In this document: positions 1 to 9,240 of the stretch, in pieces
Numbering within the stretch: the stretch's first letter is position 1
Layout: every line of letters starts with the position of its first letter
Source: Clostridia bacterium
GTDB taxonomy: Bacteria; Bacillota; Clostridia; Christensenellales; Pumilibacteraceae
NCBI GenBank assembly: GCA_900767465.1
Contig: CAAGAW010000015.1
Span: 1 to 60,079 of the forward strand
Length of the DNA: 60,079 nucleotides
Direction of reading: 5' to 3'
Notes under the pieces: model-generated
What the model saw: only the letters and a program-made list of their open reading frames with translations
Databases searched by the model: none
Told to the model about the DNA's origin: nothing
Position numbers and translations under genes: made by a program

Positions 1-75
1 CTTTTTTTTCAATAGTTTTCAGACTTCTATTCTGAAAATCGTCTTTCATTTCAGTGAAAAAATAGCTTCGATTTC

Positions 76-1812
76 TCAAATTTTTAATTTTTGTTCCCCA
101 TAAATTATTCCCTCATCGAACGCTACAACCGGAACCCTGTTAATGAATACTTTTTTGTACAGCACCATATCGAACTCTTTATTTGCAACGCCTGACGGGC
201 AATCCGAACCAAATAGTTTACCGAGTTTCACGTTGCGTTCTCTGTCAAAATACCTGTAACAACTGCAAAAGTGGGATATAGTCTCAAAAAACTCGTCTTC
301 GGCCTTACTCCCGTTCGACTTTCCGATTTCTATTTTCACCGACTCGTTTTCGGGAATGTCGACTTTGCCGTTGCTTTTTGCGTATTGAACCAAATTATAC
401 AGATCGTCCGATTTGTCCGACATTGCATTAAGAACTTCGTCATCGACTGCAATAATCAGTTTGCTTTTTGCTCTTGTGACGGCCACGTTTATAAGTTCGT
501 AATTGCTTTTTATCCACTCAAACGTTCGTTTGCTGGTTTTTGGCGACAATGCCGAGGAAAATATTATAGTCCCCTTTTCCGCACCTTGCACGGAATGGAT
601 CGTACCACATTGAATATCTTCAATGTGGTTATCACGCAACATACCGTTTATCAACTCTCTTTGATTAACAAATGGCGTAATAATATAAGCGTCTTTCACA
701 TCGTTCCTTTTTATATAATCGACTATCGCAACAGCCTCGTCGTACGCTTCGTTTTTCTGTTTGACATTTTGATTCTTGACATCCAGAACTTCAAGTTCTC
801 CATCGCTTGTCGCATACTGAAGATTCAACTTATTCTCGTAATATCGTTTATTAGAAAAGTCGATTATTTTTCTGCCGCACCTATAGTGATATTTTAATAA
901 TATATATTTCGATATATTATCGCTTTCAACCATAATATCAAGAATCGAAAACTTCTTATAGTCATATCTATCGGGAACATTGAATCGTTCTTTCAGTTTC
1001 TCGTTGACTTCGTTTTCAAGCACGATCACCGGTTTCAGTTGGTTCGGATCGCCGACAAGTAACAACGATTCCGCTTTAGACATCGGTATCAATGCGGTAG
1101 CAACGTTACATTGCCCCGCCTCGTCCATTATAACAAGATTGAAATTAAATTCGTCGCCGCCTAATCTCCTTGACGATATATTTGTCGAAAACAACACCGG
1201 AAAAACTTCAGTCAAAAGTTTTATATGATCATCGTTCTGAGTCCACAAATTAAACTGTCCGACTCGTTCATCGGGATCTTCTATATTACATATTCTTATA
1301 AGTTCGGCGAATCTCGGTTTCTTTAATTTTTCTATGTATTGTAATGACTTAAAAAATAGAAACTGAGACAATTGATGATTCTCGCAAACAGGCTGAAACA
1401 AAGAAACTATCTGCTCGTTCGTCGCTTCCGGTATCCCCTCGAGTTCTCGCTTCAACTGCTCCACTCGTTTCTTTACTATTTCTATAATCCGACTGCTGTT
1501 ATTCTTAAACGAACGTATGAGTCGTTGGGAGTTTTCGATACACTCCTCGATTTCGACTCTTTTTTCCTGATTGTTAAGAAGTTTTATCAGTTCAACGTTT
1601 TTGTCATCGTTTGAACCTTTTATTTTCTCCAAAAGAAAATCCTTTACTACCTTTCCCGAATTATATCGATATAGTTGTCTGATCTTCTCCGTTGCTTTTT
1701 TTACGTCCCCGACATTTCCTAATCTTAAATACGGAAAATCTATTTTCTCGCCGTTATATGTAAATTTTAGTTTTTCAACTATCCCGTCAACGGGTTTATT
1801 GTCGACGAACAC
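76..1812 (-). pseudogene. SF1 (Upf1-like) helicase, C-terminal part of frameshifted gene
   Basis: This frame carries the second half of an AAA_11/AAA_12 superfamily-1 helicase: Walker B IMDEAGQ followed by GDPNQL near residue 230-260, a VQGAEKGT motif and NVAVTRAKSKL motif VI near residues 440-480. The last ~90 residues (KAEDEFFETI onward, ending VPVVAF) resemble the nuclease-like domain often placed at the C-terminus of such helicases, but it stops early after VVAFDEG. The nominal first codon is an internal GTG with no ribosome binding site, because the true start lies in the preceding frame at 2924. Base composition is clearly AT-richer than the neighbouring genes, which suggests horizontal acquisition. 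Helicase assignment is sure; intactness is doubtful. Confidence 0.8.
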
Positions 1813-2924
1813 ACCAGAACAGTCTTACCGTTATAGAAAGCACTCAACACCACGTTTACTATGGTTTGAGTTTTGCCTGTTCCCGGAGGCCCTTGTACGA
1901 ATGTAACGGGATACTTCATCGCATTATAAAGAACCCTCATCTGGTTAATATTTATTTTCTTATCGTACAGGATTAAAGACGGCTCTTTTCTCCTTACATT
2001 ATTTCTTCTGGTAATATTCCCGAAAAACGATTTGAGAGGGATATTCAATACGTCACCGTTATATCTTGCGATGATTCTGTCGTATATTTCAGCAAGATCT
2101 ACAACAGTTTCCCTTTCTATAAGCATTATCTCAGGGCGAGTATTAACGACTTCACCGCCACGAAGATTACTTCTTATAAGTTCCTGATAATAAGCAAAAT
2201 TATCGACAAATTCGGCTGTGAATTTATCGGGATCCATATTTATATAATTAAATAACGAGTGTTTTCGTCCTTCCGTCAAGAACGATTTATTAAACCTGAC
2301 GGACGGCTCTATAATCAATTCTTTGTTTTCCGGATTGAATGTAAGGACGTAATAACAAACGACAAACTTTTTCTTTCCGTCATCTATTGAAAAGCAATTT
2401 ACAGCCAAAGTATAAAATGAACTGTCAGACTTTTTTAAATCAAACCTGTAAATATCCGCAACGATCCTTTTAACCTGATCGTCGCTCAATGCGAATTTCT
2501 TATCTTTCCGAAGTTTCCGTACGTCTATACCTTCAATCAGCGAATATTCTTTCTGAAACGGATCGTTGTCAAGCCTGTTGCATTCTGCATAATAATTAAG
2601 AACGTTATGATCGAACTTATCGTATTCGAGCCACCTGCACCGTCCGATATTCCGTTCGATCTTATCCGCGACTTTTTCATAATCTCCATATGACGTCAAT
2701 TCGATAACGGAAGCAGATTTAATTCTGTCAAAACTAATCCACGTCTCGAAAGAATTAAAAGATTTATTACCGTTGAACATTGCAACGAAAAAAGAACGCG
2801 AATCGAAATCAACGTCTTTTATCGCTATCCAATACGAAGTAACGGAGTCTTCCTTATTATGATAAGTAATGCTCAGCCACTTTCCCTCTTTTATCGCTTT
2901 TGATATTGTTTCCGCAATGTTCAT
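1779..2924 (-). pseudogene. SF1 helicase, N-terminal part of the same broken gene
   Basis: The 381-residue frame holds an uncharacterised N-terminal region of ~330 residues and the helicase Walker A GPPGTGKT at residues 345-352, followed by TVLVCS. In related helicases this is followed at once by an NNKPVDG-type motif; here that motif (DNKPVDGIVEKL) is found in the overlapping frame. One base missing near 1803-1806 explains the split. Together the two frames give ~950 residues. The gene starts 14 bp after the glycosyltransferase stop at 2939 and has only a poor purine stretch as ribosome binding site, so it may be read through from the polysaccharide operon. It could be a real decayed gene or a base-calling error. 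Confidence 0.8.
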
Positions 2925-2938
2925 AATTCCGTTTTCTT

Positions 2939-4111
2939 TTACTCTCTTAATTCAGGAAAGCGGGTTAGGAGGAGTTTGTAAATTTCCTCGCAGGCTTTAC
3001 GCGCGCCGTAGCGATTACGGACTGCTTTTGCGGCGGCGATATAAGGCTGCATAAGTTCGGGATTGCGGTAAAACTCTTCTACTTTGTCGGCGGCTTTTTC
3101 GGCGTCGAGAATATCTATCGCGCAACCGACGTCTTTCGTATAATAGTCGGCGATGAACTTTTCGATATTCGTAGAGTGGTTGGTAATTATAGACGGCACG
3201 CCGAAGAATGTCGGTTCGGCAATGATGTTTCCGCTTTTGCCGAGGAAAAGATCGGCTGCGGCGATGTATTCGAGAATGTTTTTACAAAATCCCTGCGGGC
3301 GGAAATCGACGTTCTTGCCCGTTTCGAGAGTTTTGAAATGCTCGTATAATTGCTCGTTTTTGCCACAGACGGGAATAAGCGTTATCGGGGCGTCGCGCGA
3401 AATGAGTTCTTCGCAGATCGCCTGCATTTTGCCTATACCGTAGCCGCCCTCGGCTAAAACGACGACGAAACCGTCCTCTTTAAGGTCGAGATTGCGGCGA
3501 ACCTCGCGTTTGTCGGCGGGGATTTCGTAAGCCTCTTTGCGGATACAGAAATCAACGAGTTTGAGATTATCCGCGTTGAATCTTACGGGGTGACGGCGCA
3601 GAGCGCGTTCGTATCCCGTTTTCATCGCGACCATCGTAAGATCGCAATCGTACCTAAAAAGCGGATTTATCTGCACGTCCGGACAGAACATTGCAGTGAG
3701 CGGTTGAGTTTTCGAGTGTTTCGCGTAATAATTCGTCGCCCAATGCGTGCTTACGACGAGGTCGGGTGCGATTACGTCGATGTGCTCCACCCCTTCTTTA
3801 TACGCTTTGGGCATAAGTAGCTTCATCGTTCCGAGCGACGACAGCCGCGAGCCGAACAGTTCCATATTGAGCGTGGCGAACCACCCGAACGCGGGCCGCG
3901 CGTTGTATTCGCGTACTTGCTTCGCCATAACCTGCTCGAACGCGGCAAGTTCTTTTTTCCCGCCCTCGGTAAAAAACTGCGAGCGTATTATTTCCGTTTT
4001 GTCGCCGTAAAGCCTCTCGAACTCGTCGGCTATCGCCCTCATGGGCATAATATGACCCATGCCCGCTTCGGTGAACGGAAACAGAATTTTCGGTTTTTTT
4101 ACGTTACTCAT
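2939..4111 (-). CDS. MGDG-synthase/MurG-like glycosyltransferase (GT28-type)
   Basis: 390-residue GT-B fold protein. The N-terminal half begins ILFPFTEAGMGHIMPM, a glycine-rich acceptor-side loop as in MurG and diacylglycerol glycosyltransferases. The C-terminal half has the donor-site pattern GKSGNIIAEPTFFGVPSI near residues 290-310, typical of the GT28 C-terminal domain. No membrane segment is evident, so it probably acts at the inner face of the membrane on a lipid acceptor. Its start overlaps the stop of the upstream O-antigen-ligase-like gene by 8 bp, which indicates translational coupling and a role in surface glycan or glycolipid synthesis. Sugar and acceptor cannot be read from sequence. 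Confidence 0.8.
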   Translation of the reverse strand: MSNVKKPKILFPFTEAGMGHIMPMRAIADEFERLYGDKTEIIRSQFFTEGGKKELAAFEQVMAKQVREYNARPAFGWFATLNMELFGSRLSSLGTMKLLMPKAYKEGVEHIDVIAPDLVVSTHWATNYYAKHSKTQPLTAMFCPDVQINPLFRYDCDLTMVAMKTGYERALRRHPVRFNADNLKLVDFCIRKEAYEIPADKREVRRNLDLKEDGFVVVLAEGGYGIGKMQAICEELISRDAPITLIPVCGKNEQLYEHFKTLETGKNVDFRPQGFCKNILEYIAAADLFLGKSGNIIAEPTFFGVPSIITNHSTNIEKFIADYYTKDVGCAIDILDAEKAADKVEEFYRNPELMQPYIAAAKAVRNRYGARKACEEIYKLLLTRFPELRE

Positions 4112-5534
4112 TCGCCTTTACTTCCCCGGCTTGCGTACTCTCGTCCGAAGAAGGATTTTCCTTTTCGACGATCGTAAGAATCGCGGTATAGAAAACAGTG
4201 AAATTAGCGTAAAAGAATATCGAATCGAACAACGACATACACAAAAAGCAAAGTATAGCCGCAGCCATAAAGCATTTGTCGACGCTCGGATTTTTGACGA
4301 AAAGTTTAACGGTCTCGAAGCGGTGATAGGCGTACGCGAGCGAGCCGACCACGCCGGTGGACGAAACCACCTGAACGAGCGTGTTGTGAGCCATTCCGTG
4401 GAACGGGGAAATTTTGCCGTGCGCGATCATATACGCCGAAAATCCGGATCCGAAAACGGGGTATTCTTTGAAGTAACCGAACATTTCGTCCCAGATAGCG
4501 AATCTGCCGCGATCTTTGAACTTCGCGTCGAGGAAGAACCGAAGCAATTTCTGCGCCGCGCCCGTTTTTGCGAGTACCACGATTATCACGAACAGTACGA
4601 GCAGCGAGATCAGAACCATTACGCGGTTTTGTTTTTTGTTTTTTCCCGCCACGCAGTTGACTATACTGCCGGCAATCGCGATAGGAACGGAGAAAAGCAG
4701 AGCGCATCTGCTGAGCGTGAAATAGATCCCGACCATAGAGACCACCACGACGAAGAAATACCAGAATCCTCGTTCCTCTTTGTACATAATGTAAAACGAG
4801 AACGGGAGCATAAACGCGACGAGTTCGCCGACCGAATTGCTTACGCCCCAACCGACGATGATGTTCCCCTTCCACGCGTCGTTGAGCGGATCGCCGAAAT
4901 CGAATTTTTTGAGGTACAGAAAGCCTATTTGCGCCACCACTTCGAGCGCAACGAGAACGCACACCCGCGAAATGTAAAGAAAGTTATCGTCGCGTTTTTC
5001 GACGGTGACGCTCCAGTACGCGTACGCAAAGAGCAATCCGCCGAACATAGTCAACGCCATGACGAGATTATCTATCCTGTAATACTTTGTAAAGATTCCG
5101 CCGAGCGCGCAAGCGACAACGAACGCGAGTATTCCGACAGAAAGCGACTTACGCCGGAAAAGTTCTTTGATTTTTCCGTCCGCCGCGATTCTGAAAAACG
5201 AACTTATCAGGATCATCGCGGCGCATACCGCGATAACGACGATAGTGGAAGTCCTGCCGTAGTAGTCGGACTCTCCTCCGAAACCGTACCCCGGAGAATT
5301 CTGCATGGACACGCACATAACGATAAACAGCGCGGTGGCAACCATCGGGCGGGTATTCCCGCAACAAACGTTGATGAACGCCATCGCCGCAGATAAAAGC
5401 AGGAATCCGACCGAATCCAGTCCAAGGCAATGAACGGCGAACACGACGAGCGCGACTACGACGGGATACAGTCTCCCCTGAAAAAAACCGTCGATTTTCG
5501 ATATTATCTTATTGTTTCTGACCTTTGTCAACAT
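4104..5534 (-). CDS. O-antigen ligase / Wzy-like polymerase family membrane protein
   Basis: 476 residues with about ten to twelve hydrophobic segments. A long non-membrane loop near residues 330-400 carries GRFAIWDEMFGYFKEYPVFGSG and then GMAHNTLVQVVSSTG, the hallmark Wzy_C/WaaL loop including the conserved His of HNT. Such proteins polymerise or transfer lipid-linked glycans at the outer face of the membrane. The C-terminus is acidic and cytosolic. The start at 5534 has its Shine-Dalgarno (AAGGAG, 5561-5566) 26 nt away, separated by a perfect hairpin (see separate entry). It lies between the CapD-like dehydratase and the glycosyltransferase in one polysaccharide cluster. Confidence 0.85.
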   Translation of the reverse strand: MLTKVRNNKIISKIDGFFQGRLYPVVVALVVFAVHCLGLDSVGFLLLSAAMAFINVCCGNTRPMVATALFIVMCVSMQNSPGYGFGGESDYYGRTSTIVVIAVCAAMILISSFFRIAADGKIKELFRRKSLSVGILAFVVACALGGIFTKYYRIDNLVMALTMFGGLLFAYAYWSVTVEKRDDNFLYISRVCVLVALEVVAQIGFLYLKKFDFGDPLNDAWKGNIIVGWGVSNSVGELVAFMLPFSFYIMYKEERGFWYFFVVVVSMVGIYFTLSRCALLFSVPIAIAGSIVNCVAGKNKKQNRVMVLISLLVLFVIIVVLAKTGAAQKLLRFFLDAKFKDRGRFAIWDEMFGYFKEYPVFGSGFSAYMIAHGKISPFHGMAHNTLVQVVSSTGVVGSLAYAYHRFETVKLFVKNPSVDKCFMAAAILCFLCMSLFDSIFFYANFTVFYTAILTIVEKENPSSDESTQAGEVKANE

Positions 5535-5566
5535 ATCGATACAATCGGTCGAACCGATTTCTCCTT
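5532..5566 (-). promoter_or_regulatory. Hairpin between Shine-Dalgarno and start codon
   Basis: Reading the minus strand, AAGGAG (5566-5561) is followed by a perfect 7-bp inverted repeat AATCGGT-TCG-ACCGATT (5559-5543), then 8 nt, then ATG (5534-5532). Linear spacing is 26 nt, far too long. If the hairpin folds, the remaining spacing is 9 nt, which is optimal. No alternative in-frame start lies between. Confidence 0.6.
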
Positions 5567-5584
5567 TGATTCTGCGGAATGGTT

Positions 5585-7489
5585 TTATTCTGCCCTGCGG
5601 TATTCGCTGGGAACGATCGTAAAAATCGTTTTTATCGTTTTCTGTTCGTCTTCGTCCGAAGCGTTTTTCATAAGCGTTGCCAGAAGCCCGTCGAACTTGT
5701 TGCGGTCGATTTCGTCCATTTTGTTTACGAAAACGCCTTCGTGAGCGGTCGTATTAACGGCTTCGGTATCGTAGCGAAGTTCCTCGAACATCTTTTCGCC
5801 CGGCCGAAGTCCCGTGATTTCGATTTTGACGTCCTGCTCGGGAACGAGTCCGTTGATACGTATAAGATCGCACGCAAGGTCGTATATATAGACCGGTTCG
5901 CCCATATCAAGCACGAATATTTCGCCGCTCGACGCGAACGCGCCCGTCTGAAGCACAAGTCTCACGGCTTCCGGAATAGACATAAAGTATCGTTTGATGT
6001 TACGGTCGGTGAGCGTGATCGGTCCGCCCTCTTTGATTTCTTTGAGGAATATGGGGATAACCGAGCCGTTTGAGCCGAGTACGTTGCCGAATCTTACCGC
6101 AGCCATTTTCATCCTGAACGTCTTGCCTCGCGTTTCGATAAGCATTTCGGCGATGCGCTTGCTTGCGCCCATAATGTTGGAGGGATTTACCGCCTTGTCG
6201 GTGGAAATGAGAACGAACTTATCCACTCCCGCCGCCTCGGCGCACTCGATTACGTTAAGCGTACCCATAACGTTGTTTTTAACCGCTTCGGTCGCGGCGA
6301 TTTCCATCATCGGCACGTGCTTGTAAGCCGCGGCGTGGAAAACGATTTCGGGTTTATACAGCGCAAACGCTTCTTCGAGTTTGTGTCGTTCGCGAACCGT
6401 TCCGATAACGAGCGTATACCGCGACGTATCGTAAGTTCTGGCGAATTCCTGATTAAGGAAGAACATTCCGTTTTCGTGCTGATCGAAAATGACGAGGTGC
6501 CGGCACCCGAAATTGAGAGCCTGACGGCAGAGTTCCGAACCGATCGACCCCGCACCGCCCGTTACCATTACGACCTTGCCTCTCACCGATCCGTCGATAA
6601 GTTCCTGACGGACTTTGAACTCGTCTCTGCCGAGAAGTTCCTCGATCTTGATGTCGCGGAACGATTTTACCGTGGTAGTGATATTATCCGCGTCGGTGAT
6701 TGCGGGCATTATTTTAATGGGGAGATTGAACGGCGCAAGCGTATTGTAGATATGGCGAAGCTGCGATTTCGTTATGGACGTTATCGCGATGATAAACTCT
6801 TCCACCTTATAGTCTTTTACGGTTTTTTCCGCGTCGCTCACACTGCCCACGACCGGGATTCCGTACACGAGCTGACCTTGTTTTTCCTCGTCGTCGTCAA
6901 GTACCGCGACGGGGTAATAACCCTCGTTCGGGTTATTGATACAACGGTTGATTACGAGACTTCCGGTATAACCCGCGCCGATAACGACGGTGCGTTTGCA
7001 GGTCGGATCCGATTCGTTCGACGCGAACAGTTTTCGGCGTACGTGCAGAAAATAATGTCCGATACCCCAGCAGAACCTCACCCCGCACGAGATTATCGCG
7101 CTTATGATCAGATACATTATTATTATCGGGATCCAGACTTCTATATCGACGGCGAGTTGAAGAACGATTTTGCCGACGAGCAGAATAATAAACGTCCCGA
7201 GATACGCGGCGATCACTTTAAGAAATTCGATTCTTCCGGCGTATTTCCATATCGAGTTGTAACAGTCGCATACGACGAGCATTATAAACAATACTGAAAC
7301 CGACGCGACCGCTACGTACGGTTCGATTTCAAGGTAACCGTTAGGCGCGGTGGAAGGAATACGGAAAAACATTACCGTTCTTGCGATAAAGTAAGCCGCG
7401 GCGGCAGCCGCTATATCAAGCAGCATCATAAGCAGTATGTTCCGTACTCGCTTCGCTCTCGATTGTTTATTCTTGTCTTGATTTTTCAT
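5585..7489 (-). CDS. CapD/FlaA1/PglF-like UDP-sugar 4,6-dehydratase, membrane-anchored
   Basis: 634 residues. Four membrane segments fall within residues 15-140, then a Rossmann-like CoA-binding domain (VVIGAGYTG at 168) and an extended SDR domain with TGGAGSIG at 310-317. The catalytic stretch STDKAVNPSNIMGASK (429-444) has Met in place of the usual SDR Tyr, as known for the WbpM/PglF/CapD group, with the Lys kept. Family members convert UDP-GlcNAc to the 4-keto-6-deoxy sugar, the first step to bacillosamine or QuiNAc-type surface sugars. Ribosome binding site AAGGAA lies ~10 nt upstream. It is separated from the upstream Wzz-like gene by a 210-bp repeat-bearing gap but points the same way. 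Confidence 0.88.
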   Translation of the reverse strand: MKNQDKNKQSRAKRVRNILLMMLLDIAAAAAAYFIARTVMFFRIPSTAPNGYLEIEPYVAVASVSVLFIMLVVCDCYNSIWKYAGRIEFLKVIAAYLGTFIILLVGKIVLQLAVDIEVWIPIIIMYLIISAIISCGVRFCWGIGHYFLHVRRKLFASNESDPTCKRTVVIGAGYTGSLVINRCINNPNEGYYPVAVLDDDEEKQGQLVYGIPVVGSVSDAEKTVKDYKVEEFIIAITSITKSQLRHIYNTLAPFNLPIKIMPAITDADNITTTVKSFRDIKIEELLGRDEFKVRQELIDGSVRGKVVMVTGGAGSIGSELCRQALNFGCRHLVIFDQHENGMFFLNQEFARTYDTSRYTLVIGTVRERHKLEEAFALYKPEIVFHAAAYKHVPMMEIAATEAVKNNVMGTLNVIECAEAAGVDKFVLISTDKAVNPSNIMGASKRIAEMLIETRGKTFRMKMAAVRFGNVLGSNGSVIPIFLKEIKEGGPITLTDRNIKRYFMSIPEAVRLVLQTGAFASSGEIFVLDMGEPVYIYDLACDLIRINGLVPEQDVKIEITGLRPGEKMFEELRYDTEAVNTTAHEGVFVNKMDEIDRNKFDGLLATLMKNASDEDEQKTIKTIFTIVPSEYRRAE

Positions 7490-7540
7490 TTCGGAATTTC
7501 CTTCTTCCTCGGTTTAGGGGCTGTTTCTTTTGTCGTAATC

Positions 7541-7690
7541 CGCGCCGTGAGGCGGCGAGCCGCCGCGGGGCGCAGAGCCTGCGCGGGCGAATATGAGGGT
7601 GTAATTGTGTTCGATTATTGTCGGCGGTGAGCCTGCGCGGGCATTTGACCGGCGCGGGTACGCGAGCGACGTTTCCCTTCCGGGAATATT
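7541..7690. repeat. Intergenic repeat copy inside the polysaccharide cluster
   Basis: The gap between the Wzz-like and CapD-like genes (7490-7699) holds GC-rich repeat units of the GGCGGTGAGCC / CGCGGGCA family (7545-7585 and 7620-7660) and a Module-B-like TTTCCCTTCCGGGA end near 7670. Similar units recur at 24951, 38640, 47766, 53325 and 59895. No gene is supported in this gap. Confidence 0.7.
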
Positions 7691-7699
7691 ACCGCCGCG

Positions 7700-8917
7700 C
7701 TATTCGAGCCAACTTTCGGAGACGTTATATACGACCGTGCAAACGTATTTGCCGTTTTTAGCGTTTTCGACCGCGCCGAGGAAGTGTTTTTTATTCGCCG
7801 CGCCCTGGTTAAGAAGAATACACACGCCGTCGGCGTAAACGGACAGATATTCGATAACGGCGTTATCCGCTCCGTCGTAAAGATATACCACGTTGTCGTC
7901 TTCGGCAGATTCGCCTTTTACGAAATATTCGTGCCAGTCGGTTTCTTTGTCGCCGAACGAAACAAGTTTTACTTTCACTCCCGCGCCGCGGCAGTAGTCT
8001 ACGAAACCGTTTACGAACTTCTTTGCGAACTCGTCGGTATAAACGGACGCAAGCAACGGTTTGCGGACTCCGGCAACGTTGAGTTTCGCGGCGAGAGACA
8101 CGTAAGCGTCGGTATGATCGTTGTCGCCTGCCGTAACGACTTCCGACTTGTCGGCGGGCAAAAGTTCCTTGACGCTTTTGACTCGTTTGTCGGTGACGTA
8201 GCGGATAAGTACGATAACCATCGCAAGAACGAATCCCGCAAGCACGCAGATAACTATCGTCGTTGTAAGCGACGGACGACTGTTGGAAGCGAAAGTTTTG
8301 TCCTCGTCCGAATTGACGAACGCGCGGCTTACCGTTTCCACTTTAAGCACTTTTACGTCGAGCGTGGGATCGGCAGCAAACGACGGATCTTTCTTTAACC
8401 TCTCGATAACTTTTTCGATATATACGTTTACCGCTTTTTGCACCATATCGCGGCGCGCGGCGGTCTGATCGTCGCTTTTAACGTCGAACACATACCTTAC
8501 GACGAGCGTGCTCGTCCGTTCGGACACGTGAAAATCGGCGAAAAATTTATTCATCTTTTCGAGTTCGTCGTCCATCTTCGGATAGAAGTTTGCGTCGTTT
8601 TTGATGTACTCGAAAACCTGCATTTTGATTATCGGCTCGTCGACGAAAAGAAGTTGGTACACTCTGTTCGTTTCGTCCTTATACCTACTGTAATCGCCCT
8701 GCTGAAGGTTTTCCGCTCCGCCGGTGACCGCGTCGTAGTATTTGGACGTGTTGAAATACACCGATCTTTCCCACGCTTCGTAGTTAGTTACTTTGTAACT
8801 GATGACGTAAAGCGCACCCGCGATCGCGCCGAGAATCATACACAAAAGTATAATAAACCAGCGTCTGAGCGAATAGCGGGCAAAGTAACCGAACGAAAAC
8901 TCTTTTTCTTCTTCCAT
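7700..8917 (-). CDS. Wzz/YveK-like chain-length protein with degenerate kinase-like C-terminus
   Basis: 405 residues from the ATG at 8917 (Shine-Dalgarno GGAGAGG just upstream). An N-terminal cytosolic stretch is followed by a membrane helix (FIILLCMILGAIAGALYV), an extracellular ~190-residue Wzz-type region and a second helix (VICVLAGFVLAMVIVLI). This is the two-helix layout of polysaccharide co-polymerases. After helix two comes a ~130-residue cytosolic domain that begins like bacterial tyrosine-kinase partners (AAKLNVAGVRKPLLASVY) but shows no Walker A, so it is probably catalytically dead. An in-frame ATG at 9019, 5-6 nt after the predicted transcription start, would add 34 residues of unlikely composition. 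It is the first gene of the cluster. Confidence 0.75.
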   Translation of the reverse strand: MEEEKEFSFGYFARYSLRRWFIILLCMILGAIAGALYVISYKVTNYEAWERSVYFNTSKYYDAVTGGAENLQQGDYSRYKDETNRVYQLLFVDEPIIKMQVFEYIKNDANFYPKMDDELEKMNKFFADFHVSERTSTLVVRYVFDVKSDDQTAARRDMVQKAVNVYIEKVIERLKKDPSFAADPTLDVKVLKVETVSRAFVNSDEDKTFASNSRPSLTTTIVICVLAGFVLAMVIVLIRYVTDKRVKSVKELLPADKSEVVTAGDNDHTDAYVSLAAKLNVAGVRKPLLASVYTDEFAKKFVNGFVDYCRGAGVKVKLVSFGDKETDWHEYFVKGESAEDDNVVYLYDGADNAVIEYLSVYADGVCILLNQGAANKKHFLGAVENAKNGKYVCTVVYNVSESWLE

Positions 8918-9031
8918 AACCTCTCCGATAAAGTCGGGCCTTTCCGAAACGTCATTGCTTCGGCGACCCGGAACGCCCGCATTATCAAACGCGGCGGCGA
9001 AAAGGGCACACAAACCCATAGTATCTTATAT

Positions 9032-9060
9032 ATTATAACTTATCCGCGCGTTTATGTCAA
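9032..9060 (-). promoter_or_regulatory. Consensus sigma-A promoter of the polysaccharide cluster
   Basis: On the minus strand TTGACA (9060-9055), 17 bp spacer, TATAAT (9037-9032): a full consensus match. Predicted transcription start is near 9025, leaving ~108 nt of leader before the ATG at 8917. Confidence 0.85.
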
Positions 9061-9177
9061 TTAAAACGCGGGTGAAACGCCGTCGATTTACGCCTTGTCG
9101 CGAAATCCGTACTATCGGATAAACATCCGGGATCGGCTTTTAGACGCGATTGCTATTCGTACGCACCGCCGTAACGT

Positions 9178-9206
9178 TTGACTTTTGCGCCGCGATGGGT
9201 TATAAT
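9178..9206 (+). promoter_or_regulatory. purA promoter
   Basis: TTGACT (9178-9183), 17-bp spacer, TATAAT (9201-9206), followed by AGGAGG at 9228-9233 and ATG at 9241. The leader is only ~28 nt, leaving no room for a purine riboswitch. Confidence 0.85.
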
Positions 9207-9240
9207 TAAGCGTAAACTTTTTTTTCAGGAGGCAACTGCA

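Noticed and set aside
1803..1812. Programmed -1 frameshift in the helicase
   Set aside because: No X-XXY-YYZ slippery sequence and no downstream pseudoknot evident; simple base loss is more likely.
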